A stretch of 5,042 nucleotides of DNA from Lysobacteraceae bacterium. GTDB taxonomy: Bacteria > Pseudomonadota > Gammaproteobacteria > Xanthomonadales > Xanthomonadaceae. Position 1 is the stretch's first letter; every line of letters begins with the position of its first letter. Below are positions 1 through 5,042 of the stretch, in pieces. Made by a program: the position numbers and the translations under genes. The stretch spans positions 1 through 5,042 of the forward strand of contig SEHC01000178.1 of NCBI GenBank assembly GCA_004173415.1, given 5' to 3'. The notes under the pieces are model-generated. The model was not told the origin of the DNA. It did no database searches and worked only from the letters and a program-made list of their open reading frames with translations.

Positions 1-85
1 CGTGGATCCGGTCCTCCCCAGGCCGGAACACACAGTTGCCGGACCTTTGTAACCCGGCGGCGCGTCGCTGGGAAGCATAGGGGGC

Positions 86-91
86 TAAAAT
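86..91 (+). promoter_or_regulatory. Candidate -10 box (TAAAAT) ahead of the sufT-like gene
   Basis: TAAAAT matches the sigma-70 -10 consensus at five of six positions and stands out in GC-rich surroundings. A start of transcription near base 98 would leave a leader of about 35 bases before the ATG at 132. No good -35 hexamer lies 16-18 bases upstream (the stretch around 63-68 is CGTCGC), so this is only suggestive. The same bases overlap an alternative start codon at 90, and the two readings exclude each other. Confidence 0.3.
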
Positions 92-131
92 GACAGCCTG
101 CGCCGGACTGGCGCGATCCCCTCCGGTTGCC

Positions 132-683
132 ATGTACTCCCGCAGCAGCGAACCCGTCCAATTCGAGCGCGATTGCGCCGCCGTCCTCGTGCCCCAGGGT
201 GACAGCGTGACCTTGCCTGCCGGCAGCTTCGGCTACATCACCCAGGCCCTTGGGGGCAGCTATACCGTGTTCGTGGAGGGCAATCTTTTCCGGATCGCCG
301 GCCAGGATGGCGATGCGATAGGCAAGGAGCCGGCCGAAGCGCTCAGCCTGCCCGAGGACGCCAGCGACGAGGAAGTCGAGCAGTTGGTGTGGAAGCAACT
401 GCGCACCTGCTTCGATCCGGAGATCCCGTTCAACATCGTGGACCTGGGCCTGGTCTACGAAGCCAACCTGCGCACGCGCGAGGATGGCCGCCGCGAAGTC
501 GAAGTGAAGATGACCCTGACCGCGCCTGGCTGCGGCATGGGCGAAATCCTGGTCGATGACGTCCGCAACAAGCTGGAACTGATCCCGACCATCGCCGAGG
601 CCGACGTCGAACTGGTGTTCGACCCGCCCTGGGGCAGGCACATGATGTCCGAGGCCGCCCGCCTGGAAACCGGAATGCTCTGA
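132..683 (+). CDS. sufT: SufT-like Fe-S cluster assembly protein (DUF59/MIP18 family)
   Basis: This is a probable auxiliary factor for cytosolic Fe-S cluster maturation or transfer; in the family, SufT supports Fe-S enzymes when demand is high. The 183-residue protein has the SufT layout: an N-terminal part of about 85 residues containing GSFGYITQALGG (31-42) and VEGNLFRIAG (48-57), then a DUF59 domain with DPEIPFNIVDLGLVYE (95-110), TAPGCGMGEILVDDV (130-144) and FDPPWG (163-168). Cys134 in APGCGMG is the conserved cysteine of the family. The reading frame also opens at an ATG at base 90, which has AGGGGG at 79-84 five bases upstream, but the added 14 residues do not resemble the family, whose members as I recall begin close to RSSEPV. 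I therefore prefer 132, though it has no clear Shine-Dalgarno. No other suf gene is visible, so any link to a suf operon would lie left of the window. Confidence 0.9.
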   Translation: MYSRSSEPVQFERDCAAVLVPQGDSVTLPAGSFGYITQALGGSYTVFVEGNLFRIAGQDGDAIGKEPAEALSLPEDASDEEVEQLVWKQLRTCFDPEIPFNIVDLGLVYEANLRTREDGRREVEVKMTLTAPGCGMGEILVDDVRNKLELIPTIAEADVELVFDPPWGRHMMSEAARLETGML

Positions 684-748
684 AGACGCGGCGCGCCGCC
701 ACCTGCCGGAACCCCCTGCGCGCGCGCGGTTTCGCCGTGCCGCAGCAT

Positions 749-760
749 GCAAACGTTTAC
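749..760. promoter_or_regulatory. Candidate LacI-family operator palindrome
   Basis: GCAAACGTTTAC is an inverted repeat around a central CG with one mismatched pair, and its core AAACGTTT is perfect. This matches the operator style of LacI/PurR-family repressors, whose consensus resembles GCAAACGTTTGC. It lies 65 bases past the sufT stop and about 300 bases ahead of the protease start. No LacI-type regulator is encoded in the window, so the regulated gene and the regulator are both unknown. It could be chance. Confidence 0.3.
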
Positions 761-828
761 CGGGCCCATGCGCCCAGGCGCGGCGACGTACGGTTTGCGC
801 ACGCTTCCGTCATTCCTGAATGGATGAC

Positions 829-844
829 AGCGATTACCGTCACA
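829..844. promoter_or_regulatory. Candidate CRP/Clp-type site with one good half
   Basis: AGCGA-N6-TCACA fits the TGTGA-N6-TCACA plan of CRP-family regulators. The right half is perfect and extends to TCACATTT (840-847); the left half matches three of five positions. Clp, the CRP homologue of Xanthomonadaceae, is known to activate genes for secreted enzymes including proteases, which makes the position upstream of this protease plausible. It is about 215 bases from the start codon and no promoter is clearly placed relative to it, so confidence is low. Confidence 0.25.
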
Positions 845-1048
845 TTTGCAACCAATTTTATGTAACCGCAGTTCCGTTCTCGATCATCCGTCGCCAAGCC
901 GTCTTGTACGCCATGCGAACGCCGGTTAGGTTCCAGTCAGGATGCTGGCTCTGCTCGCATCTCCCGCAGCGGAATCGCCAACGTCCCCCTGTCTTTCTGT
1001 TGGCCGCTTCCGGACGCGCCGCGCCCGCGGCACCACACTGTCCAAGAG

Positions 1049-1053
1049 AAGGA
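1049..1053 (+). promoter_or_regulatory. Ribosome binding site that fixes the protease start
   Basis: AAGGA, within AGAAGGAA (1047-1054), lies six bases before the ATG at 1060. This decides the start: the frame is open back to an ATG at 820, but only the 1060 start has a good Shine-Dalgarno and begins directly with a signal peptide. Confidence 0.75.
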
Positions 1054-1059
1054 ACTTCA

Positions 1060-3393
1060 ATGTCCGATGTCTCCAAGCGTCGCCTGCGCCTGCATGTGCT
1101 GGCCAGCGCAACCACCATCGCAATTGCCTCGATGTGCGCGCTGCCGGCCCTGTCCGCCGGCCGCGTCGACACCAGCGGCCTGCAATCGGCCGAGCAGCAG
1201 GGTTTCGACCGGTTCATCGTCAAGTATCGCGAGGGCAGTACCGAGCGCAGCAATGCGGCGTCGCTCGACAGCTCGCTGCGTTCCGCGACCCGGGCCATCC
1301 CGGCCAAGTCCGGGCGCGCGCTGCAGGTCACCGCGCTGCGCCGCCTTGCGGTGGGCGCCGACGTGGTCCGCGCCGACCGCAAGCTGGACCGGGTCGAGGC
1401 CGAATCGCTGATGCGCCAGCTGGCCAACAACCCCAACGTCGAATACGTCGAGGTGGACAAGATCAACAAGCCGCTGTTCACCCCCAACGACACCAACTTC
1501 AGCCAGCAATACGGGTTCGGCACCGGCGCCGGCGGCATCCGCGCGACCGAAGCCTGGGACATCACCTCCGGCGCCGGCACCGTGGTCGCGGTCCTGGACA
1601 CCGGCATCACCAACCACAGCGACCTCAACGCCAACATCCTGCCCGGCTACGACTTCATCATCGATACGGCGGTCGCCGCCGACGGCAATGGCCGCGATGC
1701 CGATCCCAGCGATCCCGGCGACGCGTACGGCGGCAATCCCTCCAGCTGGCACGGCACCCATGTCGCCGGCACCGTGGCGGCCATCACCAACAACGGCAAG
1801 GGCGTGGCGGGTACCGCCTTCAGTGCCAAGGTCGTCCCGGTACGTGTGCTGGGCAAGGGCGGCGGCTACGATTCGGATATCGCCGACGCGATCATCTGGG
1901 CCTCGGGCGGCACGGTAAGTGGCGTGCCCGCCAACGCCAATCCTGCCGAAGTCATCAATCTCAGCCTGGGCGGCAGCGGCGCCTGCGGCGCGACCACCCA
2001 GAGCGCGATCAACGGCGCGGTAGGCCGCGGCACCACCCTGGTGATCGCCGCCGGCAACAGCAACGCCAACACCAGCGGCTTCTCGCCGGCCAACTGCAAC
2101 AACGTGGTGGCCGTGGGCGCCATCACCTCGACCGGCGCGCGCGCCAGCTATTCCAACTACGGCGCGCTGGTGGATGTCGCGGCACCCGGTTCTGGCGTGC
2201 TGTCCACGCTCAATTCCGGCACCGCCGGCCCGGGCGCCGAAAGCTACGCGTCCTACAACGGCACCTCGATGGCGGCGCCGCACGTGGCCGGCGTGGTCGC
2301 CCTGATCCAGTCGGTCTCCAGCCCGGCCAAGACGCCGGCGCAGGTCGAAGCCCTGTTGAAGAGCTCCGCCCGCGCCTTTCCGTCCACGCCGTCGCAACCG
2401 ATCGGCGCCGGCATCGTCAACGCCAAGGCGGCGGTCGATGCGGCCGGCGGTGGGGGCGGGGCGAACGTGGCCCCGAGCGCCAACTTCACCTCCTCGGCCA
2501 ACGGCCTGACCGTTGCCTTCACCGACACCTCCACCGACAGCGACGGCAGCATCGCCTCGCGCAGCTGGAACTTCGGCGACGGCACCACTTCCACCGCGGC
2601 CAACCCGAGCAAGACCTATTCGGCGGCAGGCACCTACAACGTCAGCCTGACCGTGACCGACGACGACGGCGCCACCAACACCAGGACCAGCGCGGTGACG
2701 GTCAGCACCGGCGGCGGTGGCGGCACCGTGCTGCAGAACGGGGTGGCGGTGACCGGCCTGTCGGCGGCGGCCGGAGCTTCGCTCAACTACACCATGTCCG
2801 TGCCGGCCGGCGCGACCGGGCTCAAGTTCGTGACCGGTGGTGGTACCGGTGATGCCGACCTGTATGTGAAGTTCGGCAGCGCGCCGACCGACTCGTCCTA
2901 TGACTGCCGTCCGTATGCCTCCGGGAACGCCGAAACCTGCAACATCGCCACGGCCTCGGCGGGCACCTACTACGTGCGGGTGAAGGCGTACTCGGCGTTC
3001 TCCGGACTTTCCCTGACCGGCAGCTACACCGCCGGCGGTGGCGGCGGCACGACCCAGACCTACACCAACGGCACCGACGTGGCGATCGGCGACAACGCCA
3101 CGGTCAACAGCCCGATCGCGGTGTCCGGCCGCAGCGGCAACGGCCTGGCCAGCACCTCGGTGGCGGTCAACATCGTCCACACCTACAAGGGTGACCTGAA
3201 GGTGGACCTGGTGGCCCCGGACGGCAGCGTCTACGTGCTGCACAACCGCAGCGGCGGCAGTACCGACAACATCAACTCGACCTACACCGTGAACCTGTCG
3301 AGCGAAGCGCTGAACGGTACCTGGAACCTGCGGGTCAACGACAATGCCGGTGGCGACACCGGTTACATCAACAGCTGGAGCATCACCTTCTGA
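1060..3393 (+). CDS. Secreted S8 subtilisin-like serine protease with PKD, PPC and P domains
   Basis: An extracellular endopeptidase of 777 residues. A signal peptide (1-33: basic KRRLRLH, hydrophobic core, likely cleavage after LSA) is followed by an inhibitor I9-type propeptide (about 50-135, from RFIVKYREGS to NPNVEYVEVD). The S8 catalytic domain (about 150-460) has Asp180 in VLDTGI, His231 in WHGTHVAG, oxyanion Asn333 in AAGN and Ser403 in GTSMAAPHVAG, so it should be active. Next come a PKD domain (about 471-549, WNFGDGT, TYSAAGTYNVSLTVTD), a PPC domain (about 557-656, DADLYVKFG, GTYYVRVKAYS) and a P/proprotein-convertase-like domain (about 668-777, HTYKGDLKVDLVAPDG, GTWNLRVNDNAGGDTG). 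Pentaglycine runs at 463-467, 551-555 and 659-663 separate the last domains. After signal cleavage only four cysteines remain, spaced as two likely disulfides: 309-346 in the catalytic domain and 616-627 in PPC. Family knowledge suggests Sec export, type II secretion and self-removal of the propeptide; whether the C-terminal domains are trimmed is unknown. The substrate cannot be read from sequence. It appears to be a single-gene unit. Confidence 0.95.
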   Translation: MSDVSKRRLRLHVLASATTIAIASMCALPALSAGRVDTSGLQSAEQQGFDRFIVKYREGSTERSNAASLDSSLRSATRAIPAKSGRALQVTALRRLAVGADVVRADRKLDRVEAESLMRQLANNPNVEYVEVDKINKPLFTPNDTNFSQQYGFGTGAGGIRATEAWDITSGAGTVVAVLDTGITNHSDLNANILPGYDFIIDTAVAADGNGRDADPSDPGDAYGGNPSSWHGTHVAGTVAAITNNGKGVAGTAFSAKVVPVRVLGKGGGYDSDIADAIIWASGGTVSGVPANANPAEVINLSLGGSGACGATTQSAINGAVGRGTTLVIAAGNSNANTSGFSPANCNNVVAVGAITSTGARASYSNYGALVDVAAPGSGVLSTLNSGTAGPGAESYASYNGTSMAAPHVAGVVALIQSVSSPAKTPAQVEALLKSSARAFPSTPSQPIGAGIVNAKAAVDAAGGGGGANVAPSANFTSSANGLTVAFTDTSTDSDGSIASRSWNFGDGTTSTAANPSKTYSAAGTYNVSLTVTDDDGATNTRTSAVTVSTGGGGGTVLQNGVAVTGLSAAAGASLNYTMSVPAGATGLKFVTGGGTGDADLYVKFGSAPTDSSYDCRPYASGNAETCNIATASAGTYYVRVKAYSAFSGLSLTGSYTAGGGGGTTQTYTNGTDVAIGDNATVNSPIAVSGRSGNGLASTSVAVNIVHTYKGDLKVDLVAPDGSVYVLHNRSGGSTDNINSTYTVNLSSEALNGTWNLRVNDNAGGDTGYINSWSITF

Positions 3394-3414
3394 TCGAAGC
3401 CTGGTCTTCGCTGC

Positions 3415-3445
3415 AAAAAAAACCCCGGCCAAGGCCGGGGTTTTT
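3415..3445. terminator. Bidirectional rho-independent terminator
   Basis: CCCCGGCC (3423-3430) pairs with GGCCGGGG (3433-3440). It is flanked by eight A's (3415-3422) and five T's (3441-3445), so it gives a GC hairpin followed by a U-tract on either strand. It sits 21 bases after the protease stop and 12 bases after the asparaginase-like gene ends on the other strand, so one element should end both convergent transcripts. Confidence 0.93.
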
Positions 3446-3457
3446 CATGGCGATGGC

Positions 3458-3946
3458 TCAGGCGGCCGGTTCGAAGCGGTTGGCGTTGACGTTCTTGCGC
3501 ACCTTGGCCGGGTCCCAGATGCGCCCGTTCATGGCGATGTAGACGCCGGCCGGCAGCGACTGCACCGCGCCGACCGCGCAGCCGATGTTGAACTCGGCGT
3601 CGGAGCCGCGGAACCGGGCAGGGTTCAGCGCGCCGGTCAGGACGATGGTCTTGCCCTCGATGGACGACAGGACCCTGGCGGTCTCGACCATGCTGTCGGT
3701 GCCGTGGGTGATCAGCACGTGGCGGGTGGATTGCGCGGCGATGGTGTCGCGCACCAGTTCGCGGTCGGCCTCGCCGATGTGCAGAGAATCCTTGCGCATG
3801 ATCGGGATGACGTGGAAGCGGAACGCCACGCCCAGCTCTTCCAGGATGCGCCCGATCTGCGGATCGCCGACCTGGAAATCCGACTTGTCATCGAAGTAGA
3901 TCTTGTCGATGGTGCCACCGGTGGTGACGATCAGCAGTTCTTCCAT
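3458..3946 (-). CDS. Single-domain asparaginase-like protein (asparaginase N-terminal domain only)
   Basis: A 162-residue protein made only of the N-terminal domain of type I/II L-asparaginases, which are usually about 330 residues. The catalytic residues of the family are all present by alignment to E. coli AnsB: Thr12 in TTGGTIDK (8-15), Thr83 and Asp84 in THGTDSM (80-86), and Lys99 in EGKTIVLTGA. The SDAEFN stretch (115-120) matches SADGPFN of AnsB. No signal peptide is seen, so it is probably cytosolic. In full-length enzymes the active site is completed by the C-terminal domain of a neighbouring subunit, absent here, so activity on asparagine cannot be assumed. Stand-alone proteins of this kind are known and usually named only as asparaginase-domain proteins. 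The frame opens further upstream (to 4054), but ATG 3946 has AGGAG (3956-3960) nine bases ahead and the added 36 residues are low-complexity Pro/Ala/Gly sequence. A promoter candidate lies at 3989-3994. Confidence 0.88.
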   Translation of the reverse strand: MEELLIVTTGGTIDKIYFDDKSDFQVGDPQIGRILEELGVAFRFHVIPIMRKDSLHIGEADRELVRDTIAAQSTRHVLITHGTDSMVETARVLSSIEGKTIVLTGALNPARFRGSDAEFNIGCAVGAVQSLPAGVYIAMNGRIWDPAKVRKNVNANRFEPAA

Positions 3947-3980
3947 CGTGAATCGCTCCTGCGGGCCTTGGGCCGGTAAT

Positions 3981-4034
3981 GGATGCGGATTATCCCCGTT
4001 CGGATGCGGTGATGCAGCGGGCGGAGCGGATGCG
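3981..4034 (-). repeat. Three copies of CGCATCC in the gap upstream of the asparaginase-like gene
   Basis: The minus strand reads CGCATCC three times, at plus coordinates 4028-4034, 4002-4008 and 3981-3987. Starts are 26 and 21 bases apart, about two helical turns for the closer pair. The candidate -10 box (3989-3994) falls between the last two copies. This could be a binding-site array or chance in GC-rich DNA. Confidence 0.3.
3989..3994 (-). promoter_or_regulatory. Candidate -10 box for the asparaginase-like gene
   Basis: The minus strand reads GATAAT, five of six matches to the sigma-70 -10 consensus, in an otherwise GC-rich gap. Transcription would start near 3982 and give a leader of about 36 bases. 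The hexamer 17 bases upstream, CTGCAT (4012-4017), is a poor -35, so an activator or a weak promoter is implied if this is used. Confidence 0.4.
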
Positions 4035-4084
4035 CCGGATCCGATGGGTTGCACGGGCGGCTCGGCGGCGGCCGGGCGCAGCGG

Positions 4085-4414
4085 CTATTTCCTGCCGAAG
4101 CGCGCGCTGACGCCGGGCCAGCTGGAGGCCACCACGACCACGATCGCCAGGGCCACTTCGGCCAGCGCGTAGCCGCGCACCGCAGGCAGGGTGTAAGCCT
4201 CCATGACCCCATGGCAGAACCAGAACAGTCCCAGCACCCCGGCCCAGAACGAAGCCTTGGCGCTGCCGCGCACTACGCCGATCAGCAGCAGCAGTGGTGG
4301 CAGGCTGAAGAAGATCATCGCGGCCACGCGCATCCTGCTGTCGTGGAACCACAGCGAGAACAGCACCGACAGCGCAAACAGGGAAAGCGCCAGGACCAGG
4401 CGGGAAGGCTTCAT
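4085..4414 (-). CDS. DUF2069 family inner-membrane protein
   Basis: A small integral membrane protein of 109 residues with no known function. Four hydrophobic segments are visible: about 5-23, 29-48, 54-72 and 82-98, joined by short loops with charged residues (HDSRMR, RGSAK, RGYALAE) and a basic tail ending ARFGRK. Size, four-helix plan and position directly after a WrbA-type gene fit DUF2069 proteins of Gammaproteobacteria. The start codon overlaps the stop of the flavoprotein gene by four bases (ATGA), with GGAGG (4422-4426) seven bases upstream inside that gene, so translation is probably coupled. No clear terminator follows before the next gene. The pairing hints at a membrane or redox-related role but proves none. 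Confidence 0.85.
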   Translation of the reverse strand: MKPSRLVLALSLFALSVLFSLWFHDSRMRVAAMIFFSLPPLLLLIGVVRGSAKASFWAGVLGLFWFCHGVMEAYTLPAVRGYALAEVALAIVVVVASSWPGVSARFGRK

Positions 4415-5010
4415 TTCGCCGCCTCCAGGCCGCGGGCGATCCGGGCCACGCGATGGCCCAGGGCGCGGGCCAGCACGCTTTCGTCCTCGCTCGGTTGCGG
4501 GTCGTCATCCCCACCGGCGACATGGCTGGCCCCATAGGGCGTGCCGCCGCCGCGGGTGGTGCTGAGCGCCGGTTCGGTGAACGGGATGCCGACGATCACG
4601 CAGCCATGGTGCAGCAGCGGGATCTGCATCGACAGCAGGGTGGATTCCTGGCCGCCGTGCTGGGTAGCGGTGGAAGTGAAGACTCCCGCCGGTTTGTCGA
4701 CCAGCGTGCCGCTGGCCCATTCGGCGCCCAGGCCATCGATGAAATGCTTGAGCGGGGCGGCCATGTTGCCGAAACGGGTCGGGCTGCCCAGCACCAGTCC
4801 GGCGCATTCGTCCAGGTCGCGCACGTGCACGTAGGGCGCTCCTTCCTCCGGTTCAGGAGGCGAGGCCTGCTGGGTGATGGCGGCCACCGGCGGCACCGTG
4901 CGCAGTCGCGCGCTCATGCCCGGCACTTCCTCCACGCCACGCGCCACCTGCCTGGCCAGTCGCGCCACCGATCCGCCGCGGCTGTAATAGAGCACCAGTA
5001 TTTCGGGCAT
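4411..5010 (-). CDS. wrbA: WrbA-like NAD(P)H:quinone oxidoreductase (flavodoxin-fold flavoprotein)
   Basis: A cytosolic FMN enzyme of 199 residues (E. coli WrbA is 198) that would reduce quinones by two electrons, avoiding semiquinone radicals. Visible WrbA features in order: LVLYYSRGGSVARLAR (5-20), the FMN phosphate loop; GSPTRFGNM (75-83); LGAEWASGTL (94-103); TSTATQHGGQESTL (112-125); LHHGCVIVG (133-141); RGGGTPYGAS (153-162); and AGGDDDPQPSEDE (165-177). The phosphate loop reads SRGGSVARLA rather than the SMYGHIETMA of E. coli, so this may be a separate branch of the family. ATG 5010 is chosen because AGAAGG (5019-5024) lies eight bases upstream and the protein begins MPEILVLYYS; the frame extends seven codons further to a TTG with no support. 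It is first of a two-gene unit with the DUF2069 gene; its promoter lies beyond the right edge. Confidence 0.93.
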   Translation of the reverse strand: MPEILVLYYSRGGSVARLARQVARGVEEVPGMSARLRTVPPVAAITQQASPPEPEEGAPYVHVRDLDECAGLVLGSPTRFGNMAAPLKHFIDGLGAEWASGTLVDKPAGVFTSTATQHGGQESTLLSMQIPLLHHGCVIVGIPFTEPALSTTRGGGTPYGASHVAGGDDDPQPSEDESVLARALGHRVARIARGLEAAK

Positions 5011-5042
5011 GGTCGCGACCTTCTGCTTCAAGAGCGTGCATT

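Larger units (their letters stand above)
684..1059. other. Intergenic region, presumed protease control region
   Basis: This 376-base gap separates the sufT-like gene from the protease and holds no gene I can support. It begins with the loopless palindrome GCGGCGCGCCGC (688-699), which lacks a T-tract and so is not a convincing terminator. It then contains a LacI-type palindrome (749-760), a CRP-like site (829-844), an unusually AT-rich patch (about 841-865), and a short hairpin with stem GCCGC/GCGGC (1018-1022 with 1027-1031) just ahead of the protease ribosome binding site. I found no -35/-10 pair good enough to name. The best attempts, TTACCG with TTTTAT (834-861) and TTGTAC with TAGGTT (904-932), match consensus only partly. 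Confidence 0.6.

Noticed and set aside
688..699. GCGGCGCGCCGC palindrome as a terminator for the sufT-like gene
   Set aside because: It has no loop and no following T-tract; such palindromes are common in GC-rich DNA.
455..802. Minus-strand frame across the end of the sufT-like gene and the gap
   Set aside because: It overlaps a strong gene for most of its length and has no family resemblance, so it is a shadow.
820..1059. In-frame 80-codon extension of the protease back to an ATG at 820
   Set aside because: The signal peptide begins at 1060, where a good ribosome binding site also lies; the extension shows no family feature and would bury the signal peptide.
942..2852. A 636-codon plus-strand frame overlapping the protease
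   Set aside because: The product is an Arg/Gln/His-rich string typical of an out-of-frame reading of a GC-rich gene, with no recognisable domain.
1057..3432. A 791-codon open frame on the minus strand opposite the protease
   Set aside because: It lies almost entirely antisense to a well-supported gene. Its product is low-complexity Gly/Ala/Arg/Val/His-rich, as expected from the complement of GC-biased codons, and it runs through the terminator hairpin.
3344..3979. Plus-strand 211-codon frame opposite the asparaginase-like gene
   Set aside because: It is antisense to a gene with clear catalytic motifs, and the frame passes through the terminator.
3947..4054. 36-residue N-terminal extension of the asparaginase-like protein
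   Set aside because: Pro/Ala/Gly/His-rich low complexity; it covers the candidate promoter and repeats, while the ATG at 3946 has a good AGGAG and starts right at the conserved fold.
4853..5041. Minus-strand 62-codon frame at the right edge
   Set aside because: It is an alternative frame inside the wrbA-like gene with no recognisable content.

Overview
The window is GC-rich by eye (roughly two thirds G+C). The proteins most resemble those of Gammaproteobacteria of the Xanthomonadaceae (Lysobacter, Stenotrophomonas, Pseudoxanthomonas, Luteimonas group). Supporting signs are a multidomain secreted subtilase of the kind these bacteria export, a SufT-type protein, and a WrbA-type quinone oxidoreductase paired with a DUF2069 membrane protein. 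The assignment is by resemblance only; no search was possible.

Layout. Two genes lie on the plus strand: a SufT-like Fe-S maturation protein (132-683) and, after a 376-base gap, a 777-residue secreted serine protease (1060-3393). The protease reads signal peptide, I9-type propeptide, S8 catalytic domain, PKD, PPC and P domain, with a run of five glycines at each of the last three domain junctions. A strong bidirectional hairpin terminator (3415-3445) separates it from three minus-strand genes. Reading leftward from the right edge, these are a WrbA-like flavoprotein (4411-5010), a four-helix DUF2069 membrane protein (4085-4414) and a single-domain asparaginase-like protein (3458-3946). The first two overlap by ATGA and should be translationally coupled. 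The third has its own ribosome binding site and a likely promoter in the 138-base gap before it.

The genes do not form one pathway. They read as separate housekeeping units (Fe-S assembly, quinone/redox) beside a secreted-protease gene and a small amidohydrolase-like gene. I see no mobile element, RNA gene, CRISPR array or evident new multigene system. The points most worth a second look are the regulatory-looking palindromes in the protease upstream region, the lone asparaginase N-domain with all its catalytic residues, and the linker architecture of the protease.
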